Positions 1 to 6,739 of a stretch of DNA of 51,927 nt are shown here, piece after piece. The position numbers and the translations under genes are program-made. The stretch is taken from the NCBI GenBank assembly GCA_900547965.1, contig URJE01000002.1:1-51927 (forward strand), given 5' to 3'. Below the pieces are notes generated by a model. The model saw nothing but the letters and a program-made list of their open reading frames with translations. It did not search any database and was not told the DNA's origin. How positions within the stretch are numbered: the stretch's first letter is position 1; every line of letters starts with the position of its first letter. This DNA comes from an uncultured Eggerthella sp. (GTDB lineage Bacteria; Actinomycetota; Coriobacteriia; Coriobacteriales; Eggerthellaceae).

Positions 1-25
1 GGTTCTACCAATGAACTACACCCGC
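1..25 (-). tRNA. tRNA-Gly, 5' part only
   Basis: Read on the minus strand, the first 25 bases of the window give the acceptor strand and D-arm typical of bacterial tRNA-Gly (GCGGGTGTAGTTCATTGG, then TAGAACC). The gene starts at position 25 and runs off the left edge, so the anticodon is not visible. It lies 6 bases downstream of the tRNA-Pro 3' end in the same direction, so the two are probably cotranscribed. Confidence 0.75.
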
Positions 26-31
26 AAAAAA

Positions 32-108
32 TGGTCGGGATGACAGGATTCGAACCTGCGACATCCTGCTCCCAAAGCAGGCGCGCTACCAAACTGCGCC
101 ACATCCCG
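32..108 (-). tRNA. tRNA-Pro (anticodon TGG)
   Basis: The minus strand folds as a complete cloverleaf. The acceptor stem is CGGGATG/CATCCCG with discriminator A and an encoded CCA end (positions 32-34). The anticodon stem CCTGC/GCAGG encloses the loop TTTGGGA, giving anticodon TGG, and the T-arm carries GGTTCGAATCC. It sits just after rdgB and before a tRNA-Gly. Confidence 0.95.
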
Positions 109-124
109 AACGCAACGGTAAGTT

Positions 125-130
125 AGTATA
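125..130 (-). promoter_or_regulatory. Candidate extended -10 for the tRNA-Pro/tRNA-Gly unit
   Basis: The minus strand has TGGTATACT here, an extended -10 (TG, one base, TATACT) about 17 bases before the tRNA-Pro 5' end. No good -35 box is seen 17 bases further upstream. The promoter would begin right after the rdgB stop codon. Confidence 0.35.
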
Positions 131-136
131 CCAGAA

Positions 137-739
137 CTAATCGCCTGGGTGTAGCTTCTTTCTTAATTCTCGCAAAGCATTTCCACGATGAGATATTGTG
201 TTTTTTTGGCCCTGGGTAAGTTCTGCCATTGTCACATCACCGTTATAGATATCCGGGAAAAACAACGGGTCGTATCCAAAGCCATGTTCGCCACGTTCCG
301 CAAAACCGATATGCCCTTCCACAAAGCCCTCTGCAACCGTTTCGCTACCGTTTTCGTCGATAAAAACCAATACAGTGGCAAAACGAGCCGTACGTTGCTC
401 ATACGGTACAGCACCGAGTTCCTGCAGCAGTTTAACGTTGTTGGCACGATCGTCTCCATCAATACCGCTATAACGGGACGAGAAAACGCCTGGAGCTCCA
501 TCAAGGGCATCAACGATGAGTCCGGAATCATCTGCCAGCACCGCCGTGCCCGCTATATCATGCGCAGCACGTGCCTTTATACGCGCGTTCTCAAGAAACG
601 TAGAACCAGTTTCATCCGGATCGGATACCAAACCCGCATCCTTAAGACTTTTGAATTCCCAACCCTCAAAATCAAGGGCAGTTTCTATCTCTTCAACTTT
701 ATGAGCATTATTGGTCGCAATAACTACCGTCTTTGCCAC
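137..739 (-). CDS. rdgB: XTP/dITP diphosphatase (HAM1/RdgB family)
   Basis: The product hydrolyses deaminated purine triphosphates (XTP, dITP, ITP) to the monophosphate and pyrophosphate, keeping them out of DNA and RNA. It is 200 aa, normal for the family. Visible motifs are TNNAHK at residues 9-14, FLENARIKA near 48-56, ADDSGL at 69-74, GFGYDPLF at 153-160 and SHRGNAL at 183-189. These are the family's nucleotide and metal-binding signatures. The start is a GTG preceded by AAGGAGG with 5-base spacing. It follows murI by about 24 bases on the same strand, so the two form a small operon; murI-rdgB pairing is common in Gram-positives. Confidence 0.95.
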   Translation of the reverse strand: MAKTVVIATNNAHKVEEIETALDFEGWEFKSLKDAGLVSDPDETGSTFLENARIKARAAHDIAGTAVLADDSGLIVDALDGAPGVFSSRYSGIDGDDRANNVKLLQELGAVPYEQRTARFATVLVFIDENGSETVAEGFVEGHIGFAERGEHGFGYDPLFFPDIYNGDVTMAELTQGQKNTISHRGNALRELRKKLHPGD

Positions 740-763
740 AGATTCCTCCTTTTTAATAACGAG

Positions 764-1621
764 CTACAAAACAATATGCTCAACGGAACCGAGCGGCATG
801 CGCAACACCCGCTCGCCAAACGAGCAAAACTCATCGAGATTGTCGGACGATGTCGCAAAACGACGGATAGCTACATTTCCCGGTTCAACCAACGATTCTT
901 GCCTTGCCAGCAAATCCGCGCAATCAAGAGATACCTCAGTAGCCGAAGATATAAGTTTTACCTGAGACCCAATGACACCGCCAATTAACGCTTTCAGCAG
1001 AGGAAAATGCGTGCATCCCAAAACCAATGTATCGATATCACAGCGACGCAAAGGATCAAGATAATCCTGGGCAATCTCTTGAAAAGCGGGACGGATGAAC
1101 ACTTTAGATGCAAGTGATGTATAGCTTTCAATAGGGCCCTTTGCCATCTGAATGCCTAGCTCCGCTATTTCGACAAAACGAGGTGTTGCGGTAGAAAAAA
1201 CCGTAATACCCGCATCGATATTGCGAATGGCGCGAGTATACACGCCAGAATCAACGGTGCCCTGAGTAGCAATAACCCCAACACGGCGATTGTGGGTTGC
1301 TCTGGCGGCTGCACGAGCTCCTGGCTCAACTACACCGATAATAGGCACATCAAATGCCCTCTGCGCAGCTTCTAAGCCCGCCGCTGTAGCGGTATTGCAT
1401 GCAATAACGATCATCTTCACATTCTGGCTAATAAGCCAAGAACAGATATTGAGAACAAACGAACGAACTTCTTCTGGATCACGCGGGCCATACGGACAAT
1501 GAGCGGTGTCCCCGTAATATATGATGTTTTCCTCGGGCAAACGTTTAACTAATTCGCGCGCTACCGTCAATCCGCCAAAGCCGGAATCGAAAACCCCGAT
1601 AGGCCGGTTATCAAAATCCAC
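764..1621 (-). CDS. murI: Glutamate racemase
   Basis: Converts L-glutamate to D-glutamate for peptidoglycan. The 285-aa product has DSGFGG at residues 12-17, the first catalytic cysteine in ACNTA (Cys75) and the second in GCTH (Cys203), the usual two-base racemase pair. An open frame extends to an ATG at 1669, but I place the start at the GTG at 1621-1619. It has AAAGGAG 5-6 bases upstream, and homology begins right after it. The upstream ATG has no such site. rdgB follows closely downstream. Confidence 0.93.
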   Translation of the reverse strand: MDFDNRPIGVFDSGFGGLTVARELVKRLPEENIIYYGDTAHCPYGPRDPEEVRSFVLNICSWLISQNVKMIVIACNTATAAGLEAAQRAFDVPIIGVVEPGARAAARATHNRRVGVIATQGTVDSGVYTRAIRNIDAGITVFSTATPRFVEIAELGIQMAKGPIESYTSLASKVFIRPAFQEIAQDYLDPLRRCDIDTLVLGCTHFPLLKALIGGVIGSQVKLISSATEVSLDCADLLARQESLVEPGNVAIRRFATSSDNLDEFCSFGERVLRMPLGSVEHIVL

Positions 1622-1842
1622 AAAGCACTCCTTTATAACGGCATATGATAAATGCCTTATGTCCAGCATAACGTCTTGAAGTGAAAGCAGAGCGGTCTAC
1701 CAGCAATCCCAAAAAGTACGCATAACATAAAGGTGAAAAAAAAATAAAAGCAAATCAGATTTTCGAAGTAACGTCTGACCCAGCCCTTGGAGCCGTAATG
1801 GCTAGCAACGATAAACCAAGGAGCGAGATAGCGGCCCAACAA

Positions 1843-1877
1843 AGAAAAAGGTCATCACGGAAGCTTCCGCGATGACC
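1843..1877 (-). terminator. Rho-independent terminator after tRNA-Arg
   Basis: Stem GGTCATCRCGG/CCGYGATGACC (one G-U pair), loop around AAGCTT, followed on the minus strand by a T-rich CTTTTTC. It lies 11 bases after the tRNA-Arg CCA end. Confidence 0.8.
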
Positions 1878-1887
1878 GATGTTACTA

Positions 1888-1964
1888 TGGCGCGCCCAGT
1901 AGGATTCGAACCTACGACCTTCGGATTAGAAGTCCGCTGCTCTATCCAGCTGAGCTATGGGCGC
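1888..1964 (-). tRNA. tRNA-Arg (anticodon TCT)
   Basis: Complete cloverleaf on the minus strand. The acceptor is GCGCCCA/TGGGCGC, discriminator G, and the CCA is encoded at 1888-1890. The anticodon arm CGGA-CTTCTAA-TCCG gives anticodon TCT, and the T-arm has GGTTCGAATCC. It lies between the L,D-transpeptidase terminator and its own terminator. Confidence 0.95.
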
Positions 1965-1999
1965 ACAGCCAAATGATTATAACCCACTTAGCTAAAACA

Positions 2000-2028
2000 A
2001 AGAAGCTGCCCAAAAAAGACAGCTTCTT
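2000..2028 (-). terminator. Terminator of the L,D-transpeptidase gene
   Basis: Perfect 9-bp stem AAGAAGCTG/CAGCTTCTT just after the gene's stop codon, followed on the minus strand by TTTGTTTTAGC. Confidence 0.65.
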
Positions 2029-2033
2029 AAAAC

Positions 2034-3584
2034 TTAGTCGTGCGTAATAATGCAAACTCCCTTATTCAAATTTTGGTAGAACCACTGCGCATCACCGGAA
2101 GAAAGATTTACGCACCCATGGCTGCCATTGGTTTGATAACGTGTACCACCGAAAGAGGATTGCCAGGTGGCATCGTGAAGACCAACCGAATTGCCGATAA
2201 AGGGCATCCAATACGTAACCTTCGTCTCGTAATCTTTCTCTCCGTTAGGCTTATAGCCAATCAAAGTAGAAGGACTTTGCTTATTGTTGAGATAGTACAC
2301 GCCAGTGGGCGTGCTACGGCCTTTGACGGGCTTGCCCGTAACAACACCGCATGAATGAAGCAAATTGCCGCTTGCATCATAATAACGTGCCGTTTGCTCA
2401 GAGATATCAACATCCACATAGGCGCCCCAATCACGAGCACCAGCGCCATTGTAGGTATCGCCAGATTGGCTGCAGGGAACATCGACAGATGTTGCGCTAC
2501 CAGCAACAAGAGCATCATAGACCTCTTGAGATAGAGAGTCGGTATCGACCTTCCAGCCATAAGTACCGCCGGAAACGGTGCAAACTTTACCATCTTCGCG
2601 AGTCCATGTTCGCGTGGTCCCTACGGTATTCATGCCTGCAGCCTTTTCATCAACCCAGGATGCAACACCGTCCTGGCTGATGCTCAATGAATAGTCTTCA
2701 GGGTTAATAGAGAGCCAGCCTGCAAAAGTTGCTTTATCAATGGTGGCAGCCTTAACAGTCCCATTGAGCATCAGTGAAAATGAGCTTGGAAACAACTCAT
2801 TCGCGTGCTGCACCGCATCCATTACACGCGAATCGGAGCTCAGCACCTTGGGCTTAATCAGATCATCTTCGGTCAGTTCGCAATTTGTACGCATTGCTTT
2901 AATGCACTCACCAGCTTTAATGCAAACCGCTTCAGCGTCAATCTGAGTACCATACACTTCTGGCTTCAATACGAAAGAATCCACCGATTCATTGTACGTA
3001 ACCGTAGCGTCTGCAGAAGGGGTTTTACCTTCGTTAAACGCATCGATTTGCTCATTGATGATCGAATCCAAAGCACCTTCTTCGTAGTTGGCAACTACAA
3101 TATCGGAAACATCGTGCTGACGGAAAATCTCGATAAACCACAAAGGCACATCCTGACGCTTGGCTGCGTCTTCGGCAATCTGATGTGCATCAATGTCAAT
3201 TGCGGTTTCGCCCGGTTGGAACGAATAAGTAAAGCCTTGACCAGAAATGGTAAGCGCATAGGAATCAGCCTGATTTTGGATCTTTTCAGCCAAAACATCG
3301 CTAGACTGCATCGAAAGATCTTCATCGTTCAAATTGGTATTCGGGAAAAAATGACTCGAGAAATAGAGGAAACCAGCCCCGTACACTACGAGCAAAGCTG
3401 CGAAGACAGAAATTACAGCAATGAGAAATGGTTTTTTGTCCATCTTTTTTTGAAGCACCGTGCCATCCACCACAACTTCATCCTGCTGAATCGGCATATA
3501 GCCTTTTGATGCCGAACCCTGAGAATTCACAGCATGCTTACCCTGATAAGCCTCATTGGAGCCCTGCTTATTGGAGCCATTCAT
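2034..3584 (-). CDS. Membrane-anchored L,D-transpeptidase (YkuD domain)
   Basis: The family makes 3-3 cross-links in peptidoglycan or attaches proteins to it, using a catalytic cysteine outside the membrane. The 516-aa protein has a hydrophilic N-terminus, one membrane segment at about residues 52-75, a long extracytoplasmic region resembling the putative peptidoglycan-binding domain of VanW/YkuD proteins, and a C-terminal YkuD domain. Its catalytic signature is intact: His at about 470 and SHGCVN at 488-493 (Cys491). The ATG has GGAGA about 13 bases upstream, which is a long spacing. It is monocistronic, with its own terminator downstream and metQ divergent upstream. Confidence 0.9.
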   Translation of the reverse strand: MNGSNKQGSNEAYQGKHAVNSQGSASKGYMPIQQDEVVVDGTVLQKKMDKKPFLIAVISVFAALLVVYGAGFLYFSSHFFPNTNLNDEDLSMQSSDVLAEKIQNQADSYALTISGQGFTYSFQPGETAIDIDAHQIAEDAAKRQDVPLWFIEIFRQHDVSDIVVANYEEGALDSIINEQIDAFNEGKTPSADATVTYNESVDSFVLKPEVYGTQIDAEAVCIKAGECIKAMRTNCELTEDDLIKPKVLSSDSRVMDAVQHANELFPSSFSLMLNGTVKAATIDKATFAGWLSINPEDYSLSISQDGVASWVDEKAAGMNTVGTTRTWTREDGKVCTVSGGTYGWKVDTDSLSQEVYDALVAGSATSVDVPCSQSGDTYNGAGARDWGAYVDVDISEQTARYYDASGNLLHSCGVVTGKPVKGRSTPTGVYYLNNKQSPSTLIGYKPNGEKDYETKVTYWMPFIGNSVGLHDATWQSSFGGTRYQTNGSHGCVNLSSGDAQWFYQNLNKGVCIITHD

Positions 3585-3623
3585 ATAAGAGATTCTCTCC
3601 CAAATTCTTCGTTGACAACATCT

Positions 3624-3662
3624 TGAACAGTGTACAGCTGTTCAGGGGATTATCCAGGATAA
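3624..3662. promoter_or_regulatory. Inverted repeats between ldt and metQ (ldt side)
   Basis: TGAACAG-N7-CTGTTCA (3624-3644) is a perfect 7-bp dyad. TTATCC-A-GGATAA (3650-3662) follows closely. Both lie upstream of the transpeptidase gene in the divergent intergenic region and have the size of protein operators. The regulator is unknown, and I see no convincing promoter boxes. Confidence 0.35.
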
Positions 3663-3756
3663 ATAACCAGCTCTTTAGGGTTTTTCGGTGGCTAGATCAT
3701 TTTCAAAATACGAGGTTCACAGATCGAACACAGGATCTTTATAGCCAGTACTCAAA

Positions 3757-3784
3757 TTTGGCAATAACCAACCACGTTGCCAAA
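3757..3784. promoter_or_regulatory. Perfect 8-bp inverted repeat upstream of metQ
   Basis: TTTGGCAA, 12 bases, TTGCCAAA. It lies about 80 bases upstream of the metQ start. A second short hairpin (GGGCAG/CTGCCC, 3821-3839) sits just before the ribosome-binding site. These could be an operator plus a leader hairpin. I could not fit a SAM riboswitch consensus. Confidence 0.4.
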
Positions 3785-3861
3785 CCGTCATAAATCCCTA
3801 ATATAAAACCCATCGCTTTTGGGCAGATGGTTACTGCCCTCGTAGAATGAAAGGAACCGAA

Positions 3862-4716
3862 ATGACTCACTCCCTCACCACGAAGAAGGCAGCAATTGCC
3901 CTTTTCGCCGGTATCGTGGCCCTCGCACTTGCGGCACTGGCTCTTACTGGTTGCTCTTCTTCGAACAACAGCAACTCCGACGACAAGAAGATCACCGTCG
4001 CAGCTGTTCCCACCCCCCATGCAGAAATCCTGAACAACGCCGTTGCCCCCATCCTCGAAAAGGAAGGCTATACGCTCGAAGTAAAGGAATTCACCGACTA
4101 CGTTCAGCCCAATGATGTAACCGAGAACGGCGACGTTGACGCAAACTACTTCCAGCATGGCCCCTACCTGGAGAACTTCAACGAGGAAAAGGGCACTCAC
4201 CTTGTTTCCGTAACCGCAATTCACTTTGAGCCCATGGGCATCTACTCCAAGAGCATCTCCGATCTCAAGGAGCTGAAGAACGGCGCTAAGGTTGCTGTTC
4301 CCAACGATGCAACCAACGAAGCACGCGCTCTGCTTCTTCTTCAGCAGGAGGGCTTGATCACCCTTAAGGATGGCGTTGGCGTAACCGCTACTGTAAACGA
4401 TATCGTTTCCAACCCCAAGAACCTCACCTTCAACGAACTTGAGGCCGCAAACGTTCCCAATGTTGTAGACGACGTTGACATTGCAATCATCAATGGCAAT
4501 TACGCTATCGCTGCCGGCTTCAAGGTAAGCACCGATGCACTTGCCGTTGAAAGCGCTGATTCCGAGGCAGCTAAGACCTACGCCAACCTTCTTGTAGTAA
4601 AGGATGGCAACCAGGATTCCGACAAGATCAAGGCTCTTGCTGAGGCATTGAATTCCGACGAGGTTCGCGATTACATCAACAACACCTACGAGGGCGCTGT
4701 AGTACCTGTTTTCTAA
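3862..4716 (+). CDS. metQ: Methionine-type ABC transporter substrate-binding lipoprotein (MetQ/NlpA family)
   Basis: The family binds methionine outside the membrane and delivers it to the MetNI permease. The 284-aa product has a lipoprotein signal peptide: positive N-terminus, hydrophobic stretch about residues 10-29, and a lipobox ending ALTG-Cys31 followed by a Ser/Asn-rich linker. The body has the expected HAEIL near the start, DANYFQH, EPMGIYS, VPNDATNEARAL and the INGNYA segment. The start is the ATG at 3862, preceded by AAGGAA. An ATG at 3847 is in frame but overlaps that site. No ATPase or permease gene adjoins it, so its partners must be elsewhere. It has its own terminator. Confidence 0.9.
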   Translation: MTHSLTTKKAAIALFAGIVALALAALALTGCSSSNNSNSDDKKITVAAVPTPHAEILNNAVAPILEKEGYTLEVKEFTDYVQPNDVTENGDVDANYFQHGPYLENFNEEKGTHLVSVTAIHFEPMGIYSKSISDLKELKNGAKVAVPNDATNEARALLLLQQEGLITLKDGVGVTATVNDIVSNPKNLTFNELEAANVPNVVDDVDIAIINGNYAIAAGFKVSTDALAVESADSEAAKTYANLLVVKDGNQDSDKIKALAEALNSDEVRDYINNTYEGAVVPVF

Positions 4717-4740
4717 ATCGAAAGCATGCATAAATAAAAA

Positions 4741-4770
4741 AGAACCCCTGATAATCAGGGGTTCTTTTTT
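4741..4770. terminator. Bidirectional terminator between metQ and the nucleoid-protein gene
   Basis: Perfect 11-bp stem AGAACCCCTGA/TCAGGGGTTCT with TAA loop, T-run to the right and A-run to the left. It can end metQ on the plus strand and the converging minus-strand gene. Confidence 0.9.
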
Positions 4771-4815
4771 ATACACGTCTAATTAGAATCAAAAATGATT
4801 TTGGGCAAAAATGAC

Positions 4816-5877
4816 CTACTTGTTCTCGATCTGAGTAATGTTCTTCAACTCGATAGAGATAAGACCGTTTGGCATGCTTGCAAACTCAATGAACTCGGGA
4901 TTATGGGCGTATTCGGACGGAAACGTAATCTCAATACCAGTGTCGGTACGAATCTTATGATTGCGAGTTATCCGTTCAGCGGCCTTTTTATCAACGCGAA
5001 CACGCTCTGGAATATTTTCTTCTGCTGCAGTTTCCACAAAACGCTCCTGCAGTGGCTCATCCTCGAAAACCTCAGCAGCAAGCTCATGAGGGGCGACTCC
5101 CCTACCCTCTTCAGCGGCTTCCGAAACATACGCTTTGGCACGCGTGAGCGCAACAGTGGCGTTAGCGCCGTACTCTTCAGCAACTTCTTCGACAATAGTG
5201 GTGATTTCGTCGATTACTTCTTTACTGGATGCCTCCATTGAACATTGGAGCAACCCATCAGGAATAAGGTAACGATCTTCTCCGGCAATGGTGCGTTTCT
5301 TATCCTGGAACGCAACCTCTAAAGAGCGGGAATCGATGATCGCAAAAGAGGCAATCTTTTGCGAAGGACTCGGAAGAATAGCGTGATGACGCTCAATGGC
5401 GTTACTTGGCTCGCCGTTTTCCCCATAACCAACCGAATGCATAAATGCTTGACGGCTTTCAAGCATAAAAATACCGAAATAGCGGTTTATACGGCCCTCA
5501 AAAGAAGCCTCGATTTCTGCGTCATCGGCACTCCCGCCTTCAAGCTTGGTTTCTTCTTCGAAATCAACAACAAGCAAATCGGTAGATTCTGCCTTGCTCA
5601 TGCGTCCAAGTTCGCTTGAAATAAATTCAGCAATTTGAACGGAAAGATCGATAAACTGCCGCTCACCTTGAAAATAGGCGCGCAGTTCAGGAGCAAATGA
5701 GCTGTCGACGGAAAATTCCCCACGTTTGTTATCGATATGAGTAAGCCCTTTGCGCACATGCTTGGTGATGTACTGCTTAACCTGCTTGCTTTCAAGGTCA
5801 AGTTCAGCCTGCGAAAAGATATTTACACAGGAAGTAAAATCGAATACGTGCAGAATTGCATGATTGATGCGAAGCAT
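4816..5877 (-). CDS. Nucleoid-associated protein, NdpA/YejK-like (37-kDa family)
   Basis: The 353-aa protein resembles the 37-kDa nucleoid-associated family (NA37, E. coli YejK). It begins with the family's MLRINHAILHVFD segment, has the acidic central region and an HYLDI-like stretch replaced by DLLVVDFEEE, and ends in a region with EITFPSEYAHN. The cellular role of the family is DNA association; the molecular activity is poorly known. The ATG has AAAGGA 5 bases upstream. It is monocistronic, converges on metQ, and is preceded by a 300-base gap rich in hairpins. Confidence 0.7.
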   Translation of the reverse strand: MLRINHAILHVFDFTSCVNIFSQAELDLESKQVKQYITKHVRKGLTHIDNKRGEFSVDSSFAPELRAYFQGERQFIDLSVQIAEFISSELGRMSKAESTDLLVVDFEEETKLEGGSADDAEIEASFEGRINRYFGIFMLESRQAFMHSVGYGENGEPSNAIERHHAILPSPSQKIASFAIIDSRSLEVAFQDKKRTIAGEDRYLIPDGLLQCSMEASSKEVIDEITTIVEEVAEEYGANATVALTRAKAYVSEAAEEGRGVAPHELAAEVFEDEPLQERFVETAAEENIPERVRVDKKAAERITRNHKIRTDTGIEITFPSEYAHNPEFIEFASMPNGLISIELKNITQIENK

Positions 5878-6141
5878 ACCGATCCTTTCGAAAATAGCGC
5901 AACAAACGATACCACGAAACTACGTAAAGTGAGACCATCATGACGCAATGCTCAAGGAGTGAAGCAAACTTGAGCATAACGCCCAAGAGGACGTTACTAA
6001 ACTTCGAGATCAGAACAAACCGCGAGCTCGCAGTGATGAGTACGGATAGCGTGAAAGCAGGCCCCGGCGTGCTTTCACGCGCCCAGCCTGCATGGATCGT
6101 TAACCGTGCCATCAAAGTAGCGCGCAGCGTCATATCGTCCC
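5878..6141. other. Gene-poor stretch with a series of strong hairpins
   Basis: No convincing gene. It holds ATGCTCAAG-N12-CTTGAGCAT (5948-5977, 9 bp perfect), TAACG/CGTTA around 5978-5998, the palindrome GCGAGCTCGC (6022-6031), and GCGTGAAAGCA-N10-TGCTTTCACGC (6049-6080, 11 bp perfect). None is followed by a T-run on either strand, so they are not simple terminators. The row of stems suggests a structured RNA or a protein-binding region. The 5' part must also carry the promoter of the downstream minus-strand gene. Confidence 0.4.
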
Positions 6142-6170
6142 AAATAAAAAAGGCTTGCCATAGGCAAGCC
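6142..6170 (-). terminator. Terminator of ssrA
   Basis: GGCTTGCC-ATA-GGCAAGCC stem followed on the minus strand by CTTTTTTATTT, starting about 10 bases after the tmRNA CCA end. Confidence 0.9.
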
Positions 6171-6180
6171 CAATAAAATC

Positions 6181-6548
6181 TGGTGGAGGCGCGGAGAATC
6201 GAACTCCGGTCCATACTAAATCATCAACGAGGCTCTACAAGCTTATTCAATGTTCACATTTCAGACGAGCAAGACCCATTGACAGGTCCGCGCACATCCT
6301 AGCGGGTTCAATCTTTTGCTTGGTCATACCAGCTACGTACCAAACAGCATCCCTCTAAAAATGATAACGAAGGTGAAGGCGAAGGAAAGCTTCACGTCGT
6401 CACGCTGCGATTAAATTAAGCAGCGAGGGCCAGCTGGCCCTGAGTGTTGTTTTCGCCAATTAACTTGACGGTACCCCTGTTTAACGTGGCGAGGAGACCA
6501 CGACCTGCTCCTCGGATCCGACTTACCATGTCGAAACCAGTCGCCCCC
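6181..6548 (-). ncRNA. ssrA: Transfer-messenger RNA (tmRNA)
   Basis: Rescues ribosomes stalled on mRNAs lacking a stop codon, together with SmpB (encoded at 31986-32456). The minus-strand 5' end GGGGGCG pairs with CGCCTCC at the 3' end, followed by discriminator A and encoded CCA. The 5' domain shows GACTGGTTTCGAC and the 3' T-arm shows GAGTTCGATTCTC, the tRNA-like parts. The tag reading frame lies at 6416-6457 and ends GCT GCT TAA. Read from the GGC codon the tag is GENNTQGQLALAA, with the expected protease-directing ALAA end. The resume codon is inferred. Length 368 bases, normal for a one-piece tmRNA. Confidence 0.95.
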
Positions 6549-6582
6549 AAATGGGGTTATTCCCCTGTAAAAGTGCCTACTT

Positions 6583-6588
6583 AGTATA
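6583..6588 (-). promoter_or_regulatory. Candidate -10 box of ssrA
   Basis: TATACT on the minus strand about 35 bases before the mature tmRNA 5' end. A start here would leave a short leader for RNase P to remove. The -35 region is weak. Confidence 0.45.
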
Positions 6589-6681
6589 ACAAAAGCTGTG
6601 ATGGAATCGGTCTTACATTAATCGTCGAAACAACGATGCATAAATGGAATACAGAGACGACAAAAACAATGGCGCATTTTG

Positions 6682-6710
6682 AAAAAAGAAGGAGCCCCGT
6701 AGGGCTCCTT
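6682..6710 (-). terminator. Terminator of ppdK
   Basis: AAGGAGCCC-N4-GGGCTCCTT perfect 9-bp stem followed by CTTTTTTC on the minus strand, about 30 bases after the ppdK stop codon. Confidence 0.9.
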
Positions 6711-6739
6711 CGAGATATCAAATCGCATTTGGAAAGCGA

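Noticed and set aside
3600..3861. SAM riboswitch upstream of metQ
   Set aside because: No match to the conserved core; only separate short hairpins are visible.
3739..4776. Open frame of 345 codons on the minus strand
   Set aside because: Antisense to metQ and spanning its terminator; no motif.
5804..6214. Open frame of 136 codons on the minus strand next to ssrA
   Set aside because: It crosses the ssrA terminator and the tmRNA 3' end and shows no protein family.
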